NCBI GenBank assembly: GCA_022840285.1
Contig: JALHIE010000015.1
Span: forward strand, 1 to 38,775
Reading direction: 5' to 3'
Length of the DNA: 38,775 nt
Origin: Porphyromonadaceae bacterium
GTDB taxonomy: Bacteria; Bacteroidota; Bacteroidia; Bacteroidales; Dysgonomonadaceae
Part shown: one piece after another, positions 7,010-14,361 of the stretch
Numbering within the stretch: the first letter of the stretch is position 1
How the letters are laid out: the number at the start of each line of letters is the position of its first letter
Position numbers and translations under genes: made by a program
Notes under the pieces: generated by a model
Databases searched by the model: none
Seen by the model: only the letters and a program-made list of their open reading frames with translations
Told to the model about the DNA's origin: nothing

Positions 7010-8353
7010 TTAATATTTCCGGTCGATCTGTGTGTGGGGAAAATAGTGACGGAGGATTGCTTCATGGCTATAACCCTTCTCCGCCATCAGGGCTGCGCCT
7101 ATCTGGCACAATCCCACACCGTGTCCCCATCCGGCTCCGGTGAACGTGAACTTTTGGGGGATCCCCCCGTCGTTCTCCTCTGCCGTATCCACCACGAATG
7201 CGGCGCTGTAAAGGTGTGAGGGGGAGAGGGTACGCCGTATTTCCAGCTCCTTTCCGATGATCATCACGCGTTTTGTCCCGATGATCCTGAGCCGGAGTAT
7301 GCGTCCCGAGGTACCGCGCTCGAGCGGTTGCAGGTCGATGATCTCACCGTAGTCCGTGCCGGAGCGCTCCCTGATCAGCCGGCCGAGCTCCTCCTGAGAG
7401 TAAGCCACTTTCCAGCGATAGAAGTCGGCCGTCTCCCGGTCGTAGTCATTCAATACCTGCCTGAGCACAACAGCATCCTGCGTGTTGCAGAAAGCGGGAG
7501 GTGCTGAGCGGATCCACGCTCCGGCCTGCTCTTCAAGGGTGAGGTCGGGCAGGGAAGCGTTGTCGGTAAAATCTGCCTTTCCCTGCAGGTAGGGATGCGC
7601 GATAGGTTCCCACACATTCTCGAAAGCCTCTGTCACCCCGCCGCAGCATTTCGAGAAACGGGCGTCGCAAATGGTCCCGTTATAGGTGAGCACTTCGCCG
7701 TGTGTTTGCACGACAACCTGTTTCACCAACGGCGTCGATTGTTTAGTAACTCCTTGATAACGTTGACAATGATCATCGGAGCAAACATCGAAATTGAGGT
7801 GGTCTTCCCGGTCGTACCATCGGACGATTTCGGTAGATGTAACGAACGAGGTATTGTATTTTTTCCTGATCAACTTTTTCTTTTGAATCTGTGCCAGGAG
7901 CCAGCTCCGGGAAATTACCGAATGTGCTTTCAGCAACTCTTCCGAGCTGGTGGCATTCATTTCTGACGAAATAACGCTCGTGAGATAATCTTCCAGTGAA
8001 ACAATGTTGATGGCTGAAATAGCATCGTTTTCCACGATAAATTTCAGCGCGCCCAAAAAAAGTTGATTTTCTTTCCGTTCCCAGTGAAAATTGACGCCGA
8101 TAATTACATTTTTCAGTTCAAAACTATCTTTGTGCGGACGATCTGTTTCGAAAGAAATTTCATCGTATAATTCGCCATTGAAGAAAATCTCTCCATCCGA
8201 AAACTCAACCGAGTAGTCGCCTGGCGCATATTCTTTTCCTTTAAATTTATAAGCTGTCAGCAGTGAAAAGCTGATCTTTGGCTGTTCCAGTAAAATGCCA
8301 ACATGAATTAACGGCTCGTTTATTTGCGATTTTTTCTGGCCTGTATCTCCCAT
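7010..8353 (-). CDS. SpoIID/LytB-domain protein without a signal peptide
   Basis: 447 residues. The SpoIID core begins at about residue 140: SLEDYLTSVISSEM carries the conserved Glu of the SpoIID lytic-transglycosylase site, and EELLKAHSVISRSW is the following signature helix. CSDDHCQ and FSKCCGG give the Cys/His set that binds zinc in some SpoIIDs. GAGWGHGVGLCQIGA near the C-terminus is the terminal motif. Family members cut glycan strands stripped of peptides. The N-terminus (MGDTGQKKSQINEPLIHVG) has no signal peptide and there is no other good Met start before residue 140, so the protein may be cytoplasmic. It overlaps the glycosyltransferase gene by 34 bases and precedes the AmpG-like gene. 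Confidence 0.9.
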   Translation of the reverse strand: MGDTGQKKSQINEPLIHVGILLEQPKISFSLLTAYKFKGKEYAPGDYSVEFSDGEIFFNGELYDEISFETDRPHKDSFELKNVIIGVNFHWERKENQLFLGALKFIVENDAISAINIVSLEDYLTSVISSEMNATSSEELLKAHSVISRSWLLAQIQKKKLIRKKYNTSFVTSTEIVRWYDREDHLNFDVCSDDHCQRYQGVTKQSTPLVKQVVVQTHGEVLTYNGTICDARFSKCCGGVTEAFENVWEPIAHPYLQGKADFTDNASLPDLTLEEQAGAWIRSAPPAFCNTQDAVVLRQVLNDYDRETADFYRWKVAYSQEELGRLIRERSGTDYGEIIDLQPLERGTSGRILRLRIIGTKRVMIIGKELEIRRTLSPSHLYSAAFVVDTAEENDGGIPQKFTFTGAGWGHGVGLCQIGAALMAEKGYSHEAILRHYFPHTQIDRKY

Positions 8354-9774
8354 GTTCTGATCCGGTCTTTATAGAGGTTATGTGTATTCATCTTCGCAAT
8401 GTCGAGCGAGGCGTCGCTGTTATCTTCCCAGCGGCGGCAAAGGTAGAGCACGTCGTAGATCCGTCCGATCCGATAATAGCGAGAGATGTTCAGCCCCAGG
8501 GCATAATCCTCTCCGTAGCTGGTGTTGGGTACCTTGATTTCCCGCAGTACCGGCGTATAGAAAGCCCGTGGAGCACCGAGGCCGTTTATACGCAGTGCGT
8601 TGTTCCGTCCGTTTTCGGGAGTCCACTCCCGGTGGTCGATGATGCCGGGAGGGATCATCTCCATGTTGAAGTTGGTCATCCGATAGGTCCCCACCACCAT
8701 GGCGCACTGCTGCTCGTAGAAAGCATCGACAATCTTTTGCAGAGTGTCCTCTGCGCTGTACACATCATCGCTATCGAGTTGCACGGCGAACTTACCGCAT
8801 TGTGCGTGGTGTACGCCCATGTTCCAGCATCCGCCGATACCCAGGTCGTCTCTCTCCGGAACGAGATGTATCAGCCGTCCGTCATTTTTAAACTCCGCAA
8901 TGGCCTCCGTGGTGCCGTCGGTGGAGCAGTTGTCTATGACGATCAGGTTAAAAGGAAAACCGGTTTTTTGTTTTAATACCGAGGTGATGGCGTCACGGAT
9001 GGTTTTGATGCGGTTGCGCACCGGGATGATGACCGATGCCTCTACCGGAAAGGAGCCTTTGTTAAACTCAATGTTCCGGAATCTAGGTTCCAGGTATGCG
9101 CCCACATCTTTCAGGTGCTGCGTGCAGGCCTGTTCCATTTCCAGCTGCACCTCCCTGTTTTTGGGATCCACGTAGTCGAAGATTTTTTGTCCCGAGGTAC
9201 GTGTATCTTCCTCCACCTCTGTATAGAGGAACTCGTTGACATGCACCAGTGGATACTTCTGCGACACCTTAAGCCTGAGGTCGTAGAGCCCGGCATAAGT
9301 ATATTCTCCTGCTTTCATCCTCCGGGCGGCTTTCTTCAACGCTCCGGCACGGTAAAGGAGCAATGAGCCGAAATTGAAGTCGTCGCGCAAACTGCCCTCC
9401 TGGTAGTCGATTACCGGATGGTCGCTTTTTATACCCTGGATGTTTGCGTAATAATCGGAGTAGACCATCCCTGCACTGCTGTCCTCGGCAATGCGAATCA
9501 TCCTTTCGAGTGCGAAGTGGCCGGGTTTCAGCAGGGTTGGCTTCCGATAGATCAGCGTATAATCGGCATTCGATTCCAATGCGATCTTTTTTACCGTGGT
9601 ACTGCTGTGGAGGGTGTCGATAGGGATGGTGACGCATCCTTTTAGTTTTTCTTTGTTGTTCTCCGGTGTGAGCAAAAAAATCTTGCTGATTGACTCGGAC
9701 TGTCTGAGCTCTTCCACTGTTCTTCTGGCCTGTTCCGGCTCGGAGAAGAGAATAAAGGCGTTTATTTTTTTCAT
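8320..9774 (-). CDS. Two-domain family 2 glycosyltransferase
   Basis: 484 residues. The C-terminal domain (about 245-440) is a standard GT2 domain: ASVIIPVRNRIKTI, VIDNCSTDGT for nucleotide binding, and AVQLDSDD with the metal-binding DxD. The N-terminal part (1-235) also reads as a GT-A-like fold (GMVYSDYYA, DDFNFGSLLLYRAGALKK) but has no convincing catalytic set and may be degenerate. No membrane segment is seen, so it acts in the cytoplasm or at the membrane face. The 3' end overlaps the SpoIID gene, and folA is 12 bases upstream. The acceptor is unknown; the neighbours suggest a peptidoglycan-related glycan. Confidence 0.88.
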   Translation of the reverse strand: MKKINAFILFSEPEQARRTVEELRQSESISKIFLLTPENNKEKLKGCVTIPIDTLHSSTTVKKIALESNADYTLIYRKPTLLKPGHFALERMIRIAEDSSAGMVYSDYYANIQGIKSDHPVIDYQEGSLRDDFNFGSLLLYRAGALKKAARRMKAGEYTYAGLYDLRLKVSQKYPLVHVNEFLYTEVEEDTRTSGQKIFDYVDPKNREVQLEMEQACTQHLKDVGAYLEPRFRNIEFNKGSFPVEASVIIPVRNRIKTIRDAITSVLKQKTGFPFNLIVIDNCSTDGTTEAIAEFKNDGRLIHLVPERDDLGIGGCWNMGVHHAQCGKFAVQLDSDDVYSAEDTLQKIVDAFYEQQCAMVVGTYRMTNFNMEMIPPGIIDHREWTPENGRNNALRINGLGAPRAFYTPVLREIKVPNTSYGEDYALGLNISRYYRIGRIYDVLYLCRRWEDNSDASLDIAKMNTHNLYKDRIRTWEIQARKNRK

Positions 9775-9786
9775 GCTTTCCTGCTG

Positions 9787-10302
9787 CTATGACTCTTTTT
9801 TTCTGGAACAGGACAGGAAAGTATAATCATAAGGAGGATTGTCATTCGAAAGATGTCTCTCTTCACCGGTGATTTCCCATTCATTGAAATCGATCTCCGG
9901 GAAAAAAGTATCTGCATCGTCAAAGGTGTGATGGATACGGGTGAGGTAGAGTTGGGTTGCCAGATACAGCGTGGAGCGATACAATTTTCCGCCTCCTATG
10001 ATAAATACCTTTTCCTTATCGCTGCAACGGGAAAGCGCTTCTTCCAAAGAGCGCACCACCGTGCATCCTGGATAGTTTTCGGGTACATCAGAGGTAATCA
10101 CGATATTGGTGCGGTTGGGCAACGCCCCTTTTGGCAGTGACTTATAGGTTTTCCGGCCCATAATCACGGTATGTCCGGTAGTGATCTTTTTAAAGTGCTT
10201 CAGGTCTCCGGGTAGATGGCAGAGCAGATCACCGTTGCGGCCAATGGCATTTTGTTCATCGAGAGCAACGATGATGGCTATGGTTTGAGGATTGTCTGTC
10301 AT
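9787..10302 (-). CDS. folA: Dihydrofolate reductase
   Basis: 171 residues, usual length. It reduces dihydrofolate to tetrahydrofolate with NADPH. IAIIVALDEQNAIGRNGDLLCHLPGDLKHFK is split into the Met20-type loop and substrate helix of the family; GHTVIMGRKTYKSLPKG is the NADPH-binding stretch, and IIGGGKLYR the conserved Gly-Gly turn. Leu and Asp replace some common residues in the WHLPADL region (LCHLPGDL). The start codon overlaps the thyA stop (ATGA at 10302-10299), so translation is coupled. The pairing is functional: thymidylate synthase produces the dihydrofolate that this enzyme recycles. Confidence 0.96.
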   Translation of the reverse strand: MTDNPQTIAIIVALDEQNAIGRNGDLLCHLPGDLKHFKKITTGHTVIMGRKTYKSLPKGALPNRTNIVITSDVPENYPGCTVVRSLEEALSRCSDKEKVFIIGGGKLYRSTLYLATQLYLTRIHHTFDDADTFFPEIDFNEWEITGEERHLSNDNPPYDYTFLSCSRKKES

Positions 10303-11093
10303 ACGGCTACTTCACCTTTTATGTGTGGATGCGGATCGTAATTCACCAGTTCAAAATCGTCGAAACGGAAACTGAAGATATCCTTCACATCGGGATTGAT
10401 CTTCATCCCGGGCAACGGACGCGGTTCGCGGGAAAGTTGCAGCTTTACCTGCTCCAGGTGGTTAAGGTAGATATGGGCATCGCCAAAGGTGTGGATGAAA
10501 TCTCCCTCCTCCAGGCCAGTAACCTGGGCCATCATTTTCAGCAGCAAGGCATAGGAAGCAATGTTAAAGGGTACCCCCAGGAAAATATCGGCGCTGCGCT
10601 GATAAAGCTGCAGGCTTAGTTTCCCATCGGCTACGTAGAACTGGAAGAAAGCGTGACAGGGTGGAAGGTTCATGTTGGGAATATCGGCCACGTTCCATGA
10701 ACTTACGATGATGCGGCGAGAATCGGGGTTGTTTTTAATGGTGTTGACCACCTGAGTAATTTGATCGACATGTCCCCCGGTGTAATCCGGCCACGAACGC
10801 CACTGGTAACCGTAAATATGTCCCAGATCACCGTTTTCGTCTGCCCATTCGTTCCAGATGCGTACACCGTTGTCGTTCAGGTATTTTACGTTGGTATCCC
10901 CTTTCAGAAACCACAGCAACTCATGTATGATCGATTTCAAGTGAAGTTTTTTGGTGGTGAGGACAGGAAAACCATCACTTAGCCGGAACCGGCTCTGATG
11001 TCCGAAAATACTGATGGTACCCGTCCCGGTACGGTCATCTTTTCGCACACCTTCGTCCAGTACGCGCTGGAGCAAATCTAAATATTGTTTCAT
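10299..11093 (-). CDS. thyA: Thymidylate synthase
   Basis: Starting at ATG 11093 the protein has 264 residues, exactly the length of E. coli ThyA. It methylates dUMP to dTMP using methylenetetrahydrofolate. RTGTGT (21-26) binds phosphate, the catalytic Cys falls at residue 146 (NLPPCHAFFQFYV), and RSADIFLGVPFNIASY is the dUMP-binding loop. A longer frame opens at 11117, but that start would lie inside the -7 promoter element at 11115-11122, so 11093 is preferred. First gene of the thyA-folA-GT2-SpoIID-AmpG run. Confidence 0.97.
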   Translation of the reverse strand: MKQYLDLLQRVLDEGVRKDDRTGTGTISIFGHQSRFRLSDGFPVLTTKKLHLKSIIHELLWFLKGDTNVKYLNDNGVRIWNEWADENGDLGHIYGYQWRSWPDYTGGHVDQITQVVNTIKNNPDSRRIIVSSWNVADIPNMNLPPCHAFFQFYVADGKLSLQLYQRSADIFLGVPFNIASYALLLKMMAQVTGLEEGDFIHTFGDAHIYLNHLEQVKLQLSREPRPLPGMKINPDVKDIFSFRFDDFELVNYDPHPHIKGEVAV

Positions 11094-11114
11094 TTTTGAT
11101 AAAAGAGTTTCACG

Positions 11115-11145
11115 CAAAAATACAGGTTTATTTTCTTATCTCAAA
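11115..11145 (-). promoter_or_regulatory. Bacteroidetes-type promoter of thyA
   Basis: On the minus strand TTTG (11145-11142) is followed after exactly 19 bases by TATTTTTG (11122-11115), a full match to the Bacteroidetes TTTG-N19-TAnnTTTG promoter. Transcription would begin near 11108, leaving a short leader before the thyA ATG at 11093. This is the best promoter in the window. Confidence 0.65.
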
Positions 11146-11269
11146 CAGTATTATCCGAAAGATTTCCGGATAAAAATTCAAAAAACCAACCTCATCAAAA
11201 TTAGTCGTTGATTTTTTCCACGCAAATAAATTTTTACAAAACTAAATCGGTGTTGGAACGTTAAATAGG

Positions 11270-11277
11270 TATCTTTA
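11270..11277 (+). promoter_or_regulatory. Weak -7 candidate before the DUF937 gene
   Basis: TATCTTTA matches TAnnTTTG except for the last base and lies 25 bases before the ATG. No correctly spaced -33 box was found. Confidence 0.25.
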
Positions 11278-11302
11278 CAAAATATTTAATCAAATCAACA
11301 AC

Positions 11303-11890
11303 ATGGATTTATCTGAATTATTGAGCGGCCCCATCGGACAAACGGTTATAAACAATGTATCCCGTCAGTTGGGTATGGATGAAGGAGAGGCGGCAAGAGC
11401 TGTCGGCGTTGCCTTGCCTGCAATTTTGGGTGGATTGCAAAGAAATGTGCAATCCCAACAAGGTGCGCAAAGTCTCGATAGTGCCCTGGGTGATGACAGG
11501 CATGACGGAAGTTTGTTGGAAAATCTCGGTAGTCTTTTAGGTGGAAATGCTCAACTTGTCAGTCAGGATGGCAGTAAAATTCTGGGACATATTTTTGGAG
11601 ACAGCAAACCGGCTGTTGAGCAGGGAATTTCTCAGAAGACCGGGATAAGTCTACAAAAGATCGGTCCACTGTTGGCTCTTCTGGCACCTATTGTGATGGC
11701 CTATCTGGGAAAGGAAAAGCGTCAGACCAATACCAACGCCGGCGGACTTGGAGATCTGTTGGGCGGTTTATTGGGCGGTGGGCAGTCCCAACGACGCAGC
11801 GGAGGTGGATTAATGGACATGGTTGGAGGCTTGCTGGACAAAAACCGGGACGGTAATGTACTCGATGATATCCTGGGAATGATCAAATAA
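11303..11890 (+). CDS. DUF937-domain protein
   Basis: 195 residues, no signal peptide. The N-terminal two thirds is a helical DUF937 domain (GPIGQTVINNVSRQLGMDE, then AVGVALPAILGGL and SKILGHIFGD). ALLAPIVMAYLGKEK is a conserved hydrophobic helix. A Gly-rich linker (about 148-170) leads to a tail with DKNRDGNVLDD, an EF-hand or dockerin-like calcium loop that many DUF937 proteins carry. Function is unknown; YidB-like relatives are cytoplasmic. It is a single-gene unit with an intrinsic terminator right behind it. Confidence 0.88.
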   Translation: MDLSELLSGPIGQTVINNVSRQLGMDEGEAARAVGVALPAILGGLQRNVQSQQGAQSLDSALGDDRHDGSLLENLGSLLGGNAQLVSQDGSKILGHIFGDSKPAVEQGISQKTGISLQKIGPLLALLAPIVMAYLGKEKRQTNTNAGGLGDLLGGLLGGGQSQRRSGGGLMDMVGGLLDKNRDGNVLDDILGMIK

Positions 11891-11916
11891 ATCGCCTGAT
11901 CCTGCATTTTTTCCGT

Positions 11917-11944
11917 AAAAAGTCCTGAATAAGGACTTTTTTTT
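11917..11944 (+). terminator. Intrinsic terminator after the DUF937 gene
   Basis: A perfect 10-base stem (11917-11926 with 11932-11941) around a GAATA loop runs into a T stretch, about 27 bases after the stop codon. Confidence 0.85.
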
Positions 11945-11947
11945 GCT

Positions 11948-12005
11948 TATTTTTGGAGCAATTAAATAATTGCTTTAAAAAATACGTTTTAACTGTTAAA
12001 CGTAT
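11948..12005 (+). promoter_or_regulatory. Candidate promoter and structured leader of the tandem lipoproteins
   Basis: TATTTTTG at 11948-11955 fits TAnnTTTG. Two inverted repeats follow: AGCAATT/AATTGCT (11957-11963 and 11968-11974) and ATACGTTT/AAACGTAT (11982-11989 and 11998-12005). They could be RNA stems in the leader or operator half-sites. There is no -33 box at the right distance. Confidence 0.35.
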
Positions 12006-12056
12006 GCAGTTTTTTTCAGTCAATGAATCAAGAAAAAATGCTTAATGCTTACGCTT

Positions 12057-12524
12057 ATGAAAAGAAATCTCATTACTTCCTGTATGGCCGTTATTCTCTT
12101 TTTGGGAGTTGCTTTCGGTACTGCTTCCTGCTCAAACAACGATGATCTTACTGAAACGCAATGGAAAGTTATTCCCATATTGATAAAAAAAACCGATTGG
12201 GTATGGAACGCTACAGACGGTCAATACGAAGCCATTGTAAATTTACCCGAGTTGACTCCGTATACCTTTAACGAGGGAGCTCAAATTGCTTACATAAAAT
12301 TCAATGCTTCCACCAAGGCTCCCCTTCCGTATTCTAAATCGTACTCATACGATTATACCGGAACCGACGGTAAAACATATACCGGATTTTATACCGAGCA
12401 TATAAAATGTGATTTTCAGGTAGGTAGCCCTTCTACGGTAGCTTTTTATATTGAGGCATCCGATCTGGAAAGGGTGGATGATTATCTGGAAGACAGGGAA
12501 TTTCAGGTAGTGTTGATCTGGTAA
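12057..12524 (+). CDS. Putative lipoprotein, first of a tandem paralogous pair
   Basis: 155 residues from ATG 12057 (an in-frame ATG at 12045 is also possible). The signal MKRNLITSCMAVILFLGVAFGTASC has a lipobox ending TASC, so it is membrane-anchored. The mature part is one domain of about 125 residues with landmarks TQWKVIPI, DWVWN, YEAIVNLPELT, CDFQVGSPSTVAFYIEASDL and a C-terminal FQVVLIW. The same landmarks occur in the next gene. Many aromatic residues and alternating strands suggest a beta sandwich. I recall similar W...W / LPELT domains in other Bacteroidetes lipoproteins, but no function. Confidence 0.78.
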   Translation: MKRNLITSCMAVILFLGVAFGTASCSNNDDLTETQWKVIPILIKKTDWVWNATDGQYEAIVNLPELTPYTFNEGAQIAYIKFNASTKAPLPYSKSYSYDYTGTDGKTYTGFYTEHIKCDFQVGSPSTVAFYIEASDLERVDDYLEDREFQVVLIW

Positions 12525-12536
12525 AAATTGATAGAT

Positions 12537-13061
12537 ATGAAAATAAAATTGTTGTTTGGCTTATCGTTTTTTTTTCTTCTTCTTACGGGACTTGCCTGTA
12601 CAAGTTCTCCCTCGCAGGATTACCTGGATGAGTATGAAGTGCAAAAAATGATTGAGGATGCAATCAGACAGAATAATGAAAAACTTGAATTTACCCAGTG
12701 GAAAATTGTAAATATCACTGCCAAGAGAGCAGACTGGGTGTGGAACGAGGATATTGGCAGGTATGAAGCCATATACGACCTCCCTGAATTGACGGAGTTC
12801 ATTTATGAAAATGGTGCTCCTCTCGGTTATGTTTTTATCGGTACTCAGGGCGTAGATGAAGTACAAAAGCTTCTTCCGTATGTCCATACTTACTCTGAAA
12901 CTGATGGTGATGGGAATACCATAACCTATACGGAAACAATTAGTTGTGATTTTCAGTACGGTAGCCCGAGTACAGTTGCTTTCTTTATACAGGCTTCAGA
13001 CCTCTTTAGGGTGGATGATTATCTTGCTGACTACAATTTCCGGATTGTGTTGATCTGGTAA
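12537..13061 (+). CDS. Putative lipoprotein, second of the tandem pair
   Basis: 174 residues from ATG 12537 (ATG 12528 possible). Signal ends in LTGLAC, the lipobox. It shares the domain of the preceding protein: TQWKIVNI, DWVWNEDIGRYEAIYDLPELT, CDFQYGSPSTVAFFIQASDL and FRIVLIW. It differs by a charged stretch between lipid anchor and domain (YEVQKMIEDAIRQNNEKL), likely a short coiled coil that could oligomerise or space the domain from the membrane. It starts 12 bases after the first gene, so the pair is one transcript. Its stop codon abuts the folC stop codon on the other strand with no base between. Confidence 0.78.
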   Translation: MKIKLLFGLSFFFLLLTGLACTSSPSQDYLDEYEVQKMIEDAIRQNNEKLEFTQWKIVNITAKRADWVWNEDIGRYEAIYDLPELTEFIYENGAPLGYVFIGTQGVDEVQKLLPYVHTYSETDGDGNTITYTETISCDFQYGSPSTVAFFIQASDLFRVDDYLADYNFRIVLIW

Positions 13062-14274
13062 TTATTTAAACAACGGCAGTGCATCTGCTACAATGAACGA
13101 ACTTCCGCCGATGAAAATAAAATCGTTTTCGTCGGCGTTTTCTTTGGCTGCATTTACGGCTGTTGACACATCTTCGAAAGTGTTTCCTTCCAACCCGAAG
13201 GACGCTGCCTGCCTGGCAAGCGTTTCTTCGTTCAACGCTCTTTCTACCGATGCGCGGGTGAAGTAGTAGATGGCCTGTCGAGGCAACATGGCTAACACCG
13301 ACGCGATGTCTTTATCGTTGACCATTCCAAAAACAACGTGTAACCGGTTGTGTTTTTCCTGTTTCAGTTGCTCCACTATGTATCGGATCCCGTGTGCATT
13401 GTGTCCTGTGTCGCAGACAATTTTTGGCTTCTCCTGCAGTACCTGCCAACGCCCTTTCAACCCGGTTAATTCCGCAACCCGGGCGAAGCCACTGTAAACC
13501 GCTTCTTTCGGAATCCGGTAACCGGCTTTTTTCAATTCGGCTACTGCCGCCAGGACTGTTTTTGCATTTTTCTCCTGAGCGAAGCCACTTAGCTTGTATT
13601 TTAAATCGGGGTATTCGTGTGTGTTTATTATCCATTCGTCGTCAGCCCTGTGAGCGGAGAAATCGTTTAAAACTGCTTCGGCAAAAATGATGGGTGCATT
13701 TTCGGATACCGGCTTTTTCTGTAGCGATCTCGGGTAATGTGTTCCCGAGGTACTGCATGTGGTCAAGCCCGATATTGGTAATGACGCACAGGTCGGGCGA
13801 GATAATGTTGGTGCTGTCGAGCCTGCCGCCCAGACCTACTTCAACAACGGCTGCATCTACTTCTTGCCCTGCAAAATAAAGAAAAGCCATTTCCATCGTC
13901 AGCTCGAAGAAAGAGGGCATCACCGGCTCAAACCGTTCACGGTATTTCTTCACAAAATCAACCACATACCGTTTGGGGACCATCTCCCCGTTTACCCTGA
14001 TCCGTTCACGAAAGTCTACCAGGTGGGGCGAAGTGTACAACCCGACTTTGTAGCCCGACTGTTGGAGGACGGCTGCCAGCAAATGCGATGTGGATCCTTT
14101 GCCGTTGGTTCCTCCGACGTGAATGGTTTTGTATTGTTGGTGAGGGTGGTTGAAAACGTCATCGAGCCGGAGGCTGTTTTCCAATCCGGGTTTGTAGGCG
14201 AGATGCCCGATGCGTTGGTATTCGGGCATCCGGGTGTAGAGGTATTCCAATGTTTCGGGATAGGTCATGCTCAT
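13062..14274 (-). pseudogene. folC: Folylpolyglutamate/dihydrofolate synthase, split by a frameshift
   Basis: Two overlapping frames together make one FolC. The N-terminal piece (14274 to about 13702) has the P-loop GTNGKGS (55-61), EVGLGGRLDSTN and NIGLDHMQYLG, and stays in frame through TEKAGI. The C-terminal piece (about 13701 to 13062) picks up at ENAPIIFAEAV and carries PKIVCDTGHNAHG, the C-domain motif. The total, 1213 bases, is not a multiple of three. Where other FolCs read EKAGI-I-K-xxx-P, one base stands in place of about two codons, which fits a loss of about 5 bases near 13700-13710. The enzyme adds glutamate to folates and is normally essential. A sequencing error, a true mutation with a second copy, or +1 recoding are the options. 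Confidence 0.88.
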
Positions 14275-14296
14275 TCTTTCAATTAAAAAGCTCGGA

Positions 14297-14304
14297 CAAA
14301 TTTA
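14297..14304 (-). promoter_or_regulatory. Weak -7 candidate before folC
   Basis: Minus strand TAAATTTG fits TAnnTTTG about 25 bases before the folC start. It overlaps the edge of the terminator stem and has no -33 partner. Confidence 0.25.
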
Positions 14305-14341
14305 TAAAAAAATGCACTCAGCGAGTGCATTTTTTTATAAA
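14301..14341 (-). terminator. Long perfect stem-loop between DPP III gene and folC
   Basis: Arms of 19 bases (14301-14319 and 14323-14341) pair without mismatch around a 3-base loop. The stem core is GC-containing (TGCACTC) and the outer part is A on one side and T on the other, so it can act as an intrinsic terminator in both directions. It stands 20 bases after the DPP III stop. Confidence 0.85.
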
Positions 14342-14361
14342 TCTCGTAACGCTGGATTCGT

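Noticed and set aside
8278..8976. Open frame of 232 codons on the plus strand across the GT2 gene
   Set aside because: It lies antisense to the catalytic GT2 domain (DSDD) and has no recognisable features.
11303..11890. Gly-rich tail of the DUF937 protein as a collagen-like or adhesin repeat
   Set aside because: The Gly pattern lacks the G-x-y period of collagen; it is a flexible linker before an EF-hand-like loop.
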